From Actinomycetes bacterium (GTDB taxonomy: Bacteria > Bacillota > Sulfobacillia > Sulfobacillales > JAIMBI01): a stretch of 64,000 nt of DNA. Below the pieces are notes generated by a model. The model saw only the letters and a list, made by a program, of their open reading frames with translations, ran no database searches and was not told the origin of the DNA. The position numbers were made by a program, and so were the translations under genes. Numbering within the stretch: the stretch's first letter is position 1; each line of letters begins with the position of its first letter. The stretch is from contig JAIMBI010000013.1 in NCBI GenBank assembly GCA_023565505.1, forward strand, positions 1 to 64,000. Reading direction: 5' to 3'. Positions 16,113 to 24,812 of the stretch are shown in pieces.

Positions 16113-17240
16113 GTGCTCCTGGCCGAATGGGCGATCTCCCGCCTCGCGCTGGCCCTCGCCGGATGGGCGGCTCTCGGGCGCATCCCCTGGCAGTACGTCT
16201 CGCCCACCTACAACGTGAGCGCGGACCCCCTGGTGCTGATGGGGGTCCGTTGGGATGCCTTCTGGTACATCGACATCGCCGCCCGCGGGTACTGGCGCGA
16301 GGCGTTGGCGTTCTTCCCCCTGTACCCCCTGCTCATCGCCGGCCTCCACGCCGTCCTGCGCGTGGGGTATCCGGTCGCGGCGCTCCTCGTCGCCAACGTC
16401 GCTTCCCTGGGCGTCGTGGGCGTCCTCTTTGCGCTGGTGCGCCGCCGCTGGTCGGCCCCGCGGGCCCTGGCCGCCGTGACGCTCCTGCTGTCGTTCCCGA
16501 CCGCCTTCTATCTGGCGGCGGCCTATGCCGAGCCGCTCTTCCTCGTCCTGGTGCTGCTGGTGTTCTGGTTCGCCGAGCGCGGGGAGATCTGGCCGGCGGC
16601 GGCGTGCGCGGCCTTGGCCACGCTCGCGCGCAACGAGGGGGTGTTCACGGTCGTGCCGCTTCTGGGCGCCTACGCCGCCCGCTACGGGATCGGACGGGGG
16701 ACGTGGCTCGCGTGGCGCCGGTGGTGGCACCCGGAGCTGGCCGCCGTCCTCGCGCCCGCCGGCGCCCTGGCCGCGTACATGGGCTGGCAGTGGCGGGTGT
16801 TCGGGGATCCGCTGGCGTTCCTGGGGGCCGAGGCGTATTGGGGGCGGCACCTCGACTGGCCCTGGGTGGGCGTGGTCCGGGCGGCCGGACTGGTATGGGC
16901 TGGAGCGCCGTTGCAGCCCCGGGCCGTGCTCAGTATGATTGACCTGGTGTCCACCGTAGGCTTCGTCGCCCTCTGGGTGGCCGGCTGGCGGCAGCGGCTT
17001 CCGGTGACGTGGCTGGCCTATTGGGCGTTTTTGCTAATGGTGGATGTCGCGGCGCCGGACGTGACGGGCGAGAGCCCCTTGCTCTCCATGTCGCGTCTCG
17101 TGTTGGTGATCTTTCCGGCGTTCGCGACGATGGGCACACTAGCCGAGCGGCCGGTGTACGAGCGGCTGTTCCGGTGGGTGTTCCCGATGCTCCAGGCGGT
17201 CTTCTGGGCCACGTTCGTGACATGGCACTGGATCGCCTAA
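16113..17240 (+). CDS. PIG-V-like mannosyltransferase family membrane protein
   Basis: A polytopic membrane protein of about 375 residues resembling PIG-V-type (GPI mannosyltransferase II-like) glycosyltransferases. An early luminal loop has VRWDAFWYIDIAARGYW (the WD and aromatic motif) and FFPLYPLLI, followed by around eight more helices and ATLARNEGVF. Such enzymes transfer mannose from polyprenol-phosphate-mannose outside the membrane. That donor would be supplied by the next gene. The start is uncertain: GTG 16113 is used, but the frame is open upstream and an overlapping start (ATG near 15990) is possible. Confidence 0.75.
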   Translation: MLLAEWAISRLALALAGWAALGRIPWQYVSPTYNVSADPLVLMGVRWDAFWYIDIAARGYWREALAFFPLYPLLIAGLHAVLRVGYPVAALLVANVASLGVVGVLFALVRRRWSAPRALAAVTLLLSFPTAFYLAAAYAEPLFLVLVLLVFWFAERGEIWPAAACAALATLARNEGVFTVVPLLGAYAARYGIGRGTWLAWRRWWHPELAAVLAPAGALAAYMGWQWRVFGDPLAFLGAEAYWGRHLDWPWVGVVRAAGLVWAGAPLQPRAVLSMIDLVSTVGFVALWVAGWRQRLPVTWLAYWAFLLMVDVAAPDVTGESPLLSMSRLVLVIFPAFATMGTLAERPVYERLFRWVFPMLQAVFWATFVTWHWIA

Positions 17241-17263
17241 GACGGCGTCAGGGGGGATCCGGC

Positions 17264-18016
17264 ATGTCGGCCTTGGTGATTCTGCCCACGTACAACGAGG
17301 TGGCCAACTTACGTCCCCTGGTGGAGGAGATCCTGGACCAGGGCCCCGCGTTCCACGTGCTGATCATCGACGACGACTCCCCCGACGGCACCGGCATCCT
17401 CGCCGATCACCTGCACGCCCTCTACCCCCGCCGCGTCGAGGTCATCCACCGCCAGGGCAAACTCGGCCTGGCCACGGCGTACCTGGCCGGGTTCCGCTAC
17501 GGCGTGGTCAAAGGCTACGATTACATCTTCGAGATGGACGCCGACTTCTCGCACCCGCCGGAGTACCTGCCTGCGTTCATCGAGACGGCCCACCGGGAGG
17601 GGGCCGACGTGGTGCTCGGGTCCCGCTACGTGCCCGGCGGGGCGGTGGTCGACTGGCCGTGGTATCGGCGGGCGATCTCCCGCGCCGGCTCGCGCTACGC
17701 GGCCGCCGTGCTGGGACTGCCGTTCAAGGACCTGACCGGCGGGTTCAAGCTGTTCCGGCGCGAGGCCTTGGCGGCCATCGACCTGAGCGCCGTCCGCTCG
17801 ACGGGCTACGGGTTCCAAATCGAGATGACGTACCGCCTGTACCAGGCGGGGTTCAAGATCGTCGAGCATCCCATCGTGTTCCGCGACCGGCAGGCAGGCC
17901 AAAGCAAGATGTCCGCCGGTATTTTCTTTGAGGCGCTGTTCATGGTGTTGGCGCTGCGGCTGACGGAGCCCGTGGCCCCCTCCGCCCGGGTGGAACGGGA
18001 GCGGGTCCGGCCCTAG
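17264..18016 (+). CDS. polyprenol-phosphate mannose synthase-like family 2 glycosyltransferase
   Basis: A 250-residue DPM1-like GT2 enzyme: ILPTYNEVANL start, IIDDDSPDGTG nucleotide-binding region, EMDADFSHPPEYL (DxD-type metal motif), GSRYVPGGAVVDWPWYRR and DLTGGFKLFRREAL. It should make a polyprenyl-phosphate sugar from GDP- or UDP-sugar at the inner membrane face. There is no C-terminal membrane anchor, as in short DPM1 forms. ATG 17264 follows GGGGGGA. Its stop directly abuts the ATG of the GtrA gene, so they are coupled. Confidence 0.9.
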   Translation: MSALVILPTYNEVANLRPLVEEILDQGPAFHVLIIDDDSPDGTGILADHLHALYPRRVEVIHRQGKLGLATAYLAGFRYGVVKGYDYIFEMDADFSHPPEYLPAFIETAHREGADVVLGSRYVPGGAVVDWPWYRRAISRAGSRYAAAVLGLPFKDLTGGFKLFRREALAAIDLSAVRSTGYGFQIEMTYRLYQAGFKIVEHPIVFRDRQAGQSKMSAGIFFEALFMVLALRLTEPVAPSARVERERVRP

Positions 18017-18412
18017 ATGTCCGGCGTCGGCCGCTTGGTCCGCTACCTGGCCGTCGGCGCGACCGGGGTGGGGGTGAACTTCGCCGTCCTACGCGGCGTC
18101 TGGCCGCTGCTCCACGGCCTGCCCGCCGTCGCCAACGCCGTGGCCACCGAGGCCGCCATCGTCAGCAACTACCTGCTCAACAGCCGCCTGACCTTCCGCC
18201 AGCCGCCGGCGTGGGGCGCCTTCTGGCGCTACAACCTCGTCTCGGTGGCGGGCGGGGCGCTCCAGGTGGGCGTGTTCACCCTGCTGGTCCACTTCGGCCT
18301 CTACTACCTGCTGGCCAATCTGCTCGCCATCCCGCTCAACACCGCCGTGGGCTTCGTCCTGTCGCTGCGCTGGGTGTTCCGCCCGCGGCCGGCGGACGAG
18401 GCGGCCCCGTAG
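18017..18412 (+). CDS. GtrA family membrane protein
   Basis: 131 residues with four predicted membrane helices and the GtrA signatures RYLAVGATGVGVNFAVL and SNYLLNSRLTFR, ending in the conserved LSLRWVFR. GtrA proteins are thought to move lipid-linked sugars across the membrane. Position right after a polyprenol-phosphate sugar synthase and near a PIG-V-like transferase makes a coherent set: make, flip, use. Confidence 0.9.
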   Translation: MSGVGRLVRYLAVGATGVGVNFAVLRGVWPLLHGLPAVANAVATEAAIVSNYLLNSRLTFRQPPAWGAFWRYNLVSVAGGALQVGVFTLLVHFGLYYLLANLLAIPLNTAVGFVLSLRWVFRPRPADEAAP

Positions 18413-18427
18413 CCGTCCGCCGCGACT

Positions 18428-18679
18428 TCAGGCGCGCGGCCGACCGGACGGCTCCCCCGCCGGGCTCTGGCGCTCCCACGCCTTGAGGCTGTGACCCCAC
18501 AGCCCGAGGAGGCCGACCACGGCTCCGACGGCGACCGTGACGCCGACCACCACCGGCACCAGGACCGCGGCGACCCAGGGGTTGCCCGTGGCCGGCACGG
18601 CCCCCGTCACGAAGGGGGACAGGGCGACCCAGATGCCGCCCAGGAACGCGACGACGCCAAGACCGCTCACCGTGCGCAT
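18428..18679 (-). CDS. small SPW-like membrane protein
   Basis: 83 residues with two hydrophobic helices and the motif FLGGIWVALSPFVTG, then NPWVAAVLV, resembling the SPW repeat (sPW plus downstream Asn). The function of the family is unknown. ATG 18679 lies one base after the stop of the next upstream gene (18681-19100), so the pair is coupled. Confidence 0.65.
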   Translation of the reverse strand: MRTVSGLGVVAFLGGIWVALSPFVTGAVPATGNPWVAAVLVPVVVGVTVAVGAVVGLLGLWGHSLKAWERQSPAGEPSGRPRA

Positions 18680-18680
18680 G

Positions 18681-19100
18681 TCAGACTCCCTCCCGGCGGC
18701 GTGGGTTCTCCGGCGCCTGGACCTGCTGTGCCAGGTCGCGCAGGACCGACTCGGCCAGCAGGCGGAGCATCTGGTCCGTGTCCTGCGCGGCCCCGTCGCC
18801 GGCCGCCGGGCGGCTCGCCCGCTCGGAAACGGGCCGGGGTGGCGGGACCGGCCGTTCCGCACGCTCCCGCGGGGCGACGAGCCCCCGGGCCACCAGATCC
18901 TGCCCGACGGCCCCGATCGCGGCGCCGACCCCGACGAGGCCCAGCACGACCAGGCCGATCCCGTTCCAGAAACTGTTCGTGGTGGCGACGTTCCAGGACC
19001 CCGACGGGCTGAAGTGCAGCCCGAAGGGGAGGACGATGAGGGCGACGCCGCCCAGAATGGCGCACGCCATCGCCGGAAGCGTCCACAGATAACGGTTCAC
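18681..19100 (-). CDS. small membrane protein with SPW-like segment
   Basis: 139 residues: two membrane helices (about 8-30 and 48-70) with [21 protein letters not shown] between them, then a soluble tail ending in a short helix ([21 protein letters not shown]). GTG 19100 has GGGAGGTG 7 bases upstream. It resembles its downstream partner in topology, suggesting the two are diverged relatives or act together. Function unknown. Confidence 0.65.
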   Translation of the reverse strand: MNRYLWTLPAMACAILGGVALIVLPFGLHFSPSGSWNVATTNSFWNGIGLVVLGLVGVGAAIGAVGQDLVARGLVAPRERAERPVPPPRPVSERASRPAAGDGAAQDTDQMLRLLAESVLRDLAQQVQAPENPRRREGV

Positions 19101-19146
19101 CGTACACACCTCCCGAAGTAGGGAATCACGCCCGGCGGCGCGGACC

Positions 19147-21087
19147 TCAGCCGGGGTCCCGCGGCGCCGCCGGCCTGGGCTCCCGCGGCACGTCGGCCCG
19201 TTCCGGCGGCGGGGCCGCCAGGGTGCGGGCGAGATCGGAGCGGCCAAGCAGGAGCGCCAGGAGGGCGAGGGCTCGGACCAGCCGCTCTTGCTCCTCGCGG
19301 CTGGCCGTCGGTCGCGCGCCGCCCCGGGCCAGGTAGGCGGCGGCCGTCGCCAGGGCGAGCCACCGGGTGCGTTCGCCGGGAGTCGCCGGGGCGGCGGCCT
19401 CGTCGTAGATGAACCGGCCGCCCCGGAGCAGCGAGGCGACGGCTGCGACCAGGGACATGGCCAGGGAGAAGTCGAAGACGACGCGCAGCGCCTGCATGAA
19501 CGGCGTGGCGATGAGGCCGGGGAAGAACCGCTCCCCGGTCAGGACGTGGAGCTTGGCCGCGGGCAGATGCGCCTGCACCGCCGCCGGCAGGAGGTGGGCC
19601 ATCGGATTGTAGCCCAAGAGCGCGGCGAACAGCATCGCCGTGGGCGGCAGGTGGGCGATCCCCCGGGCCACCGGCGCGGGCAGGCCGAAGGCGGTGAGGC
19701 TGTGGGTGAGCGACGGCGGGAGCTTGGCGGCCAGCACGCTGATGACGATGCTGAAGAAGATGCCCATGCTGACCATCATCCCGCCGTTCTGGAAGGTGGC
19801 CCGCATGCCCGAGCCGACGCCCCGGAAGCGCGGGGGCAGGCTGCTCATGATGGCGCTCGAGTTGGGCGCGGCGAAGAGGCCCATCCCCGCGCCCACCAGG
19901 AAGAGGTAGCAGGCGAACGTCCAGTAGGAGAAGTCCGCCGGCAACGTGCCCAGCAGGAGGAAGCCGAGGGCGCTCACCAGCATGCCGGCGAATCCGAACC
20001 AGCGGGCGCCGTAGCGGTCGGAGAGGCGGCCGCTCACGGGGCCGGCCACCAGGAACCCGATCATCTGCGGGAGCGTGTCGATCCCGGCCTGGAGCGGCGT
20101 GTCCGCGTAGGAGACGCCGTGCAGCGGCAGCCAGATCCCCTGCAGCCAGATGATGATCATGAACTGCAGGCCCCCCCGGGCGACGGCGGCCAGAAACCCG
20201 GCCACGTTGCCCGCCGAGAAGGCGCGGTTGCGGAACAGCTCCAGGTGGAAGAGGGGCTCCTCGACGCGCCGTTCCACCAGCACGAAGAGGACCAGGAAGA
20301 GCACGCCGCCGGCGAGGGCGACGCGGACGAAGGGGTTGCCCCAGCCCATGTTGGCGTGGCCGTAGGGGATGATGCCGTAGGTAAGGCCCACCAGGACGCC
20401 GACGAGCCCCAGGCCCAGGGTGAGGTTGCCCCACACGTCGATCCGGGTGGACTCCCGGGTCGTGGCCAGCTCGCGGAGGGCCACGTAGGCCCAGACCGTC
20501 CCCGCCAGGCCGATGGGCACACTCACCAGGAACACCAGGCGCCAGTCGACCGAGGCCAGAAGACCGCCGACGACCAGCCCGATCACGGATCCCCCGATCC
20601 CGGCGATCTGATTCAGCCCCAGAGCGAAGCCGCGCTCCTCCGGGGGAAAGGCGTCGGTCAGGATGGCCATACTGTTGGCGAAGAGGAAGGCGCTGCCGAT
20701 GCCCTGGATGAAACGGAACACGATGAGCTGCCACTCGCCCGCCAGGCCTGTCCCGGGCGTCAGGTACAGCAGGATGGACCCGGCGGTGAACACCGCGAAG
20801 CCGAGGTTGTACAGCCGGACCCGTCCGTAGGTGTCCGAGATCCGCCCGAACGTGACCAGGAAGACGGTGGTGGCCATGTTGAAGCCCATGAGCACCCACA
20901 GCAGGAGACCCGTCTGGCCGGGCACGAGCGGGTTGACGTCGATGCCGCGGAAAATGGCCGGCAGCGCGATGATGAGAATGGTCGCGTTGATGGACGCCAT
21001 GAGCACGCCGAGCGTGGTGTTCGACAGGGCGATCCACTTGTAGGCCACCCGGTGGTGCCATCCCCGGGCGACGGCCTCCCTCGTCAC
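19147..21087 (-). CDS. DHA2-type MFS drug efflux transporter
   Basis: A 646-residue MFS protein with about 14 membrane segments. Motif A-like [14 protein letters not shown] follows the second helix, [30 protein letters not shown] is the DHA2 motif C region, and [12 protein letters not shown] is the second-half motif A. The last ~110 residues are a soluble extension not usual in the family. GTG 21087 overlaps the stop of the marR gene (GTGA) and has GGGAGGGA upstream. Coupling to a MarR regulator indicates an inducible multidrug or aromatic-compound exporter. Confidence 0.88.
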   Translation of the reverse strand: MTREAVARGWHHRVAYKWIALSNTTLGVLMASINATILIIALPAIFRGIDVNPLVPGQTGLLLWVLMGFNMATTVFLVTFGRISDTYGRVRLYNLGFAVFTAGSILLYLTPGTGLAGEWQLIVFRFIQGIGSAFLFANSMAILTDAFPPEERGFALGLNQIAGIGGSVIGLVVGGLLASVDWRLVFLVSVPIGLAGTVWAYVALRELATTRESTRIDVWGNLTLGLGLVGVLVGLTYGIIPYGHANMGWGNPFVRVALAGGVLFLVLFVLVERRVEEPLFHLELFRNRAFSAGNVAGFLAAVARGGLQFMIIIWLQGIWLPLHGVSYADTPLQAGIDTLPQMIGFLVAGPVSGRLSDRYGARWFGFAGMLVSALGFLLLGTLPADFSYWTFACYLFLVGAGMGLFAAPNSSAIMSSLPPRFRGVGSGMRATFQNGGMMVSMGIFFSIVISVLAAKLPPSLTHSLTAFGLPAPVARGIAHLPPTAMLFAALLGYNPMAHLLPAAVQAHLPAAKLHVLTGERFFPGLIATPFMQALRVVFDFSLAMSLVAAVASLLRGGRFIYDEAAAPATPGERTRWLALATAAAYLARGGARPTASREEQERLVRALALLALLLGRSDLARTLAAPPPERADVPREPRPAAPRDPG

Positions 21088-21650
21088 GGTGTGGTCCCTC
21101 CCTCCCAACGGTCGTCCGGCGCGGGGCCGCGGCCCGGATCGGCCGGGGACCCCGCCGGGGCGCGGGCGCCGGCGGGCTGGTCCCCCTCGCTCGCCCGGCG
21201 GATCCGCTCCCCGAGCTGGACCAGCACCGCGGTGATCTGCTCCCGCTCGTCCGCCTCCATCGCGGCGAAGGTGCGCCAGACCGGACTCTTGACCCAGAAG
21301 TCGAGCCCGCCCAGCGTGGATCGTCCGCGGTCGGTGAGGGAGACCAACACCCGGCGGCGGTCGGCCGGATCCGGGGCGCGCACCACTAGACCGCGGTCTT
21401 CCAACCGTTCGAGCAGGCGGGTCATGGACGCGGCCGAGACGCCCGTCGCCCGCGCCAGGTCGCCCGCCATCAGCGGACCGGCGCGCAGCCGACGCAGACA
21501 CTGCACCTGCACCAGCGTGAGCTGGTGCGAGCGCCAAAGCTCGATGGTGACCGGCTCCGCCAGCGCCACAAGGTCGAAAAAGGCCCGCACCGCGGCCTTT
21601 AGCGACTCGAGCGCGCCGGCGCCGGCCGGCGTGGTGTCGATGGCGCTCAC
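21084..21650 (-). CDS. MarR family transcriptional regulator
   Basis: A winged-helix repressor of about 188 residues: [46 protein letters not shown] is the DNA-recognition region and [14 protein letters not shown] the wing. It most likely controls itself and the coupled exporter. The start is uncertain. GTG 21650 is chosen because the DNA just upstream holds an AT-rich promoter/operator patch. A TTG at 21695 in the same frame lacks a ribosome site. Confidence 0.87.
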   Translation of the reverse strand: MSAIDTTPAGAGALESLKAAVRAFFDLVALAEPVTIELWRSHQLTLVQVQCLRRLRAGPLMAGDLARATGVSAASMTRLLERLEDRGLVVRAPDPADRRRVLVSLTDRGRSTLGGLDFWVKSPVWRTFAAMEADEREQITAVLVQLGERIRRASEGDQPAGARAPAGSPADPGRGPAPDDRWEGGTTP

Positions 21651-21672
21651 CCCTGCTAATAATTGCTCTCGG

Positions 21673-21684
21673 GTTAAATATAAC
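21673..21684. promoter_or_regulatory. candidate MarR operator palindrome
   Basis: GTTAAATATAAC is a near-perfect inverted repeat (10 of 12 positions) in an isolated AT-rich island directly before marR. It overlaps TATATT, a possible minus-strand -10. Position and symmetry fit an autoregulatory operator. Confidence 0.45.
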
Positions 21685-21795
21685 ACTCGCGTCAAGCATT
21701 CATGCGCCGCGGCCGGCGGCCGGGCGGGCGGCGGAGCCGCCGGCCACCGCGGGGCGCAGGTGGGGCCGTCGGGCCGGCGGCCCAGGCGAGGGGGC

Positions 21796-22101
21796 TCAGC
21801 GGGGGAGTTCGGTCGAAGGAGGGAGGACGCCGCGGCGGATCAGTTCCGCTGTGACCCGGTCGGGCCGGCGGGTGACGACGAACACCTCCTGGGCGGCCCC
21901 GGACGACCGCCCGATGAGCTTGAGCCCCGTGGCGGTGGCGTAGGAGAGGGAGAAGCCCATCGCGCCGCCGCTCTTGGGCTTGATGGGACCGGGGATCACG
22001 CTCTGGACGTCGTCCAGGGCGGCCAGCACGGCGAGGCCCGCCTCGAGCGCTTCGAGCACGTGGTGCTGGCGCTTGATCTTGCGATGCCGGAACTTGGGCA
22101 C
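21796..22101 (-). CDS. small conserved protein, DUF2103-like
   Basis: 101 residues beginning [21 protein letters not shown], strongly basic with a His pair, followed by [15 protein letters not shown] and [26 protein letters not shown]. The pattern resembles DUF2103 proteins, annotated as predicted metal- or RNA-binding; this match is from memory and tentative. GTG start with GGGAGGT 6 bases upstream. It diverges from the Nudix gene. Confidence 0.6.
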   Translation of the reverse strand: MPKFRHRKIKRQHHVLEALEAGLAVLAALDDVQSVIPGPIKPKSGGAMGFSLSYATATGLKLIGRSSGAAQEVFVVTRRPDRVTAELIRRGVLPPSTELPR

Positions 22102-22317
22102 GGCGGCACCTCCCCGGGGGCGCGCCCCCGCTGCGCGGTCGTTTCCAGTTTACGCCGGGCCCGCCCCGGGCGGCGGCCGGGAACCCGGGGGTGCCGCCCG
22201 GAGCCGGATGCGCGCGGCGGCGGGAGACGGTACTATGGTAGCAACACGGGCCGAGCGGCGGTCCCCGGCCCCGTGCGCCGGGGCCGGCCGCCGGCCGGGC
22301 AAAGGAGGCGTCTGGGG

Positions 22318-22851
22318 GTGTCCGCGACGCCGCGGTTCTGTTTTGCCTGCGGGGGTCCCCTGGAGCGGCGGATGATCCTCGACCGCCCGCGCCTGGTCTG
22401 CTCGCGCTGCGGCGAGGTCACCTACCTCGACGCCAAGGTGGCCGCCTCCACGGTGACCCGGCTCGACGACGGGCGGGTGGTGCTGGTGCGGCGGTCCATC
22501 GAACCCGGCTACGGACTCTGGGTGATGCCCGGCGGGTTTGTCGAACGCGGCGAGACGGTGATGGACGGCGCCGTGCGGGAGACCTACGAGGAGATCGGAC
22601 TCGAGGTGGCGGTCGACGGGCTGCTCGGCGTCTACTCGTATCCGGAGACGGTCGTCGTGGTCGTCGTCTACACGGCCCATCCCGTGGGGGGCCGCCTGCT
22701 GTCGGCCAGCGCCGAATGCATGGAGATCCGGGCCTTCGCGCCGGACGAGATCCCGTGGGGGGCCATCGCCTTCCGCAGCTCCCGCGACGCGCTCACGACC
22801 TGGACCCGGATGATGCGCGACGGGGCCACGCCGCCCGCTCCGGCACGTTGA
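22318..22851 (+). CDS. Nudix hydrolase with N-terminal zinc ribbon
   Basis: 177 residues. Residues 8-35 form a zinc ribbon (CFACGGPLE ... [11 protein letters not shown]). The Nudix box is complete and begins [20 protein letters not shown], ending EEIGLEV, matching GX5EX7REUXEEXGU. It hydrolyses a nucleoside-diphosphate-linked substrate; the ribbon plus box layout is like NUDT14/NudC-type and ADP-ribose pyrophosphatase-like enzymes. The GTG at 22318 has AAAGGAGG 9 bases upstream. The 3' end overlaps the convergent minC by 59 bases. Confidence 0.88.
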   Translation: MSATPRFCFACGGPLERRMILDRPRLVCSRCGEVTYLDAKVAASTVTRLDDGRVVLVRRSIEPGYGLWVMPGGFVERGETVMDGAVRETYEEIGLEVAVDGLLGVYSYPETVVVVVVYTAHPVGGRLLSASAECMEIRAFAPDEIPWGAIAFRSSRDALTTWTRMMRDGATPPAPAR

Positions 22852-23470
22852 CCCCCGGTGCCGGCCCGGCCGCGGGCAGGCGACTGGTCCAGCGCGTGAC
22901 CACGATGCGGTCCCCGTCCACGGCGGCCACTTCGGGCACCCCGGCCGCCTGGCCGTCGGGGATGGCGCGGATGTCCCCGATGCGGACCTGGGTCGGCTGG
23001 AAGTCAAGCGCCCAGATCAAGGCCGTGCGGCGGCTGGGCTGACCGGCCGCCACCTCCCCCCGAAGGCGCCCCAGGACGAAGACGTCGCCTCCCGCCACCA
23101 CGCGGGCCCCGGGGTTGACGTCGCCGACGACGACCACGTCCCCGGACCCCTGGACGTCCTGGCCGGAGCGGAGGGACCCGCGGACGACCCGGGGCGCCCG
23201 CTCCGCCGTCGCGCCGAGGGGACGGGGGCGGGCCACCGAGCCCTGCTGAATCCCGGCGAGCGACAAGGGCGGGTGCCGCCGGAACACCTCCCCCACGGCG
23301 GCGAGCAAGGTGGGGGTGAGCGGGCGGTCCACCTCCACCGTGAGGGGCGCCGCGCCCAGGAAGGGCGCCTTCTGCGCCAGCGTCCGTTCCAAGTCTTCGA
23401 CCAGCGCTGCCTCGTCGGCGAAGCCGACGGCCAGGACCCTCAGGCCCCGGCGATCCCCTTTGATGTCCAT
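22793..23470 (-). CDS. minC: septum site-determining protein MinC
   Basis: 225 residues with the two MinC domains: an N-terminal alpha/beta region (about 1-95, [21 protein letters not shown]) and a C-terminal beta-helix (about 110-200). The beta-helix has the diagnostic [39 protein letters not shown] and [10 protein letters not shown]. MinC blocks FtsZ assembly away from midcell together with MinD. ATG 23470 follows GCGGAGGGG. No minD or minE/divIVA lies in the window, so this copy is an orphan here. Confidence 0.9.
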   Translation of the reverse strand: MDIKGDRRGLRVLAVGFADEAALVEDLERTLAQKAPFLGAAPLTVEVDRPLTPTLLAAVGEVFRRHPPLSLAGIQQGSVARPRPLGATAERAPRVVRGSLRSGQDVQGSGDVVVVGDVNPGARVVAGGDVFVLGRLRGEVAAGQPSRRTALIWALDFQPTQVRIGDIRAIPDGQAAGVPEVAAVDGDRIVVTRWTSRLPAAGPAPGVNVPERAAWPRRASSGSRS

Positions 23471-23601
23471 CTCGGCCCCTCCGCGGTGCGTCCCGTCGGT
23501 TCGCGGGACTTCGCCAATCTTCGCCAGGTGTTTCCACATGATCCGCGGCGTTCCCTGCCGGACGTCGTCATTTCTTGGAGGACGACCGGTGCCCGGCGAT
23601 C

Positions 23602-23630
23602 TTGCGGCAAACCAAATAGCGGGATATATG
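23602..23630 (+). promoter_or_regulatory. candidate promoter for hsp20
   Basis: TTGCGG (23602-23607), a 17-base spacer and TATATG (23625-23630) lie 64 bases upstream of the hsp20 start in a locally AT-richer region. No CIRCE inverted repeat is present. Confidence 0.45.
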
Positions 23631-23693
23631 GAAGGTAGAGGAAGCGGCCCGGCCTGGGCGCGGGCCGCCGGCAACCGACGGGAGGGATGCCCG

Positions 23694-24143
23694 ATGGCTC
23701 GTTATCCCGTGCCTCGGTCTTCGGATCCGATCGAGTCGTGGGAACCGTTCGCGGAGCTCAACCGGCTCACCCGGGATCTCGCCCGGGTGTTCGACCGGTG
23801 GCCGTTCACCGTGTTGCCCGACGGGGCGTTCACCCCCGCGGCCGACGTGGAGGAGACGGACGACGCCTTCATCCTCGAGCTGGAGCTGCCGGGGGTGAGA
23901 AAGGAAGACATCAGCGTCGAGGTCGCCGGCCCGCGGGTGGCGGTGCGCGGCGAGCGCAAGGAGCGCGAGCGGCGGGGCGTGCTGAGGCGGAAGAGCCGGG
24001 TCACCGGGACCTTCCACTACGAAGTGACCCTGCCGGGGGAGATTGACGCGGACCGCATCGAAGCCCGGCTGGAGGATGGCGTGCTCACCGTCCGGGTCCC
24101 CAAGGCGGGGGCGGAGCGCCCCCGTCGGATTGCGGTGAAGTGA
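23694..24143 (+). CDS. Hsp20/alpha-crystallin small heat-shock protein
   Basis: 149 residues. The alpha-crystallin domain spans about 42-140: PAADVEETDDAFILELELPGVRKEDISVEV, RGERKERE, the conserved F/Y-x-R-like strand TGTFHYEVTLPGEI, and the terminal ARLEDGVLTVRVPK. It is an ATP-independent holdase that binds unfolding proteins. A GGAGGG ribosome site precedes the ATG. The convergent neighbour is another stress-related gene. Confidence 0.93.
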   Translation: MARYPVPRSSDPIESWEPFAELNRLTRDLARVFDRWPFTVLPDGAFTPAADVEETDDAFILELELPGVRKEDISVEVAGPRVAVRGERKERERRGVLRRKSRVTGTFHYEVTLPGEIDADRIEARLEDGVLTVRVPKAGAERPRRIAVK

Positions 24144-24164
24144 CCCGGGCGCCTCCCTGCCGAA

Positions 24165-24189
24165 CCGCCCGGGCCCATCGCCCGGGCGG
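24165..24189. terminator. bidirectional hairpin between hsp20 and stress gene
   Basis: A perfect 10-bp stem (CCGCCCGGGC at 24165-24174 with 24180-24189) and 5-base loop lie between the two convergent stop codons; no T-run. Confidence 0.65.
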
Positions 24190-24216
24190 TCGGTTGTCCG
24201 GCCGTCGGTCCGCCGG

Positions 24217-24756
24217 TCAGGCGGGCGACTCGGCCGGGCGGCGGTACTGGGCGACTTCCTGGGGCGCGGTGCCGTCCAGGATTCCGCGGGCCCGCTCCAC
24301 GTCCGCCGGCGCCGCGTGTACCACGAGGAGCCACTCGCCGGCCTCGAGGTGCGACTGGTAGCGCAGGGCCTTCTCCCGGTCGATGCCGAGCGACATCAGG
24401 CCCGCCAAGAGCGCCCCCATCCCGGCTCCGCCCACGACGCCCGTGAACAGGCCCGCCAGGGGACCCAGCACGAACAGGGGCCCGGCGGCGGGGAACACGA
24501 AGAACGCAAGGCCCGCGAACAATCCGAAGAGCCCGCCCACCCAGGCGCCTTGACGCGCTCCTTCGGCGGCCAGGTCCGCGGGGCGGTAGAACCCCTGGAT
24601 GTCCTCGCGTACCTCGAAGTCCCGCCCGATGAGGGAGATCTTGGCCGGATCCACGCCGGCCTTGTGCAGCCGCCGCACGGCCTCCTCGGCGTCGGCGTGG
24701 CGGCGGTAGCGGGCTACGACCGACCACTCGTCCAGATGATCCCGGGTCTCAGCCAC
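24217..24756 (-). CDS. YflT/general stress protein 17M-like membrane-associated protein
   Basis: 179 residues: an N-terminal ferredoxin-like stress domain (SVVARYRRHADAEEAVRRLHKAGVDPAKISLIGRDF), then a glycine-zipper membrane hairpin (GLFGLFAGLAFFVFPAAGPLF, GLFTGVVGGAGMGALLAGL). The C-terminus returns to a soluble strand (EAGEWLLVVHAAPADVERARGIL). Proteins of this build are induced by heat or osmotic stress; their biochemical role is unknown. GTG 24756 is preferred over 24762, because GGGAGG is then 7 bases upstream. Confidence 0.72.
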   Translation of the reverse strand: MAETRDHLDEWSVVARYRRHADAEEAVRRLHKAGVDPAKISLIGRDFEVREDIQGFYRPADLAAEGARQGAWVGGLFGLFAGLAFFVFPAAGPLFVLGPLAGLFTGVVGGAGMGALLAGLMSLGIDREKALRYQSHLEAGEWLLVVHAAPADVERARGILDGTAPQEVAQYRRPAESPA

Positions 24757-24812
24757 CGGCACGCCTCCCTGGCGACGGCGCGACCGCCGCCGTCCGTGAT
24801 GCCATCCGCACC

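Noticed and set aside
21088-21699. One 850-residue protein joining a 200-residue N-terminus to the MFS exporter
   Set aside because: The marR gene reads on the same strand in another frame with clear domains, and the exporter has its own GTG with a ribosome site.
19288-22317. Giant plus-strand frame opposite the MFS and MarR genes, running into the Nudix gene
   Set aside because: It is the mirror of GC-rich coding DNA. The real genes there are on the minus strand with motifs and ribosome sites; only 22318-22851 is a real plus-strand gene.
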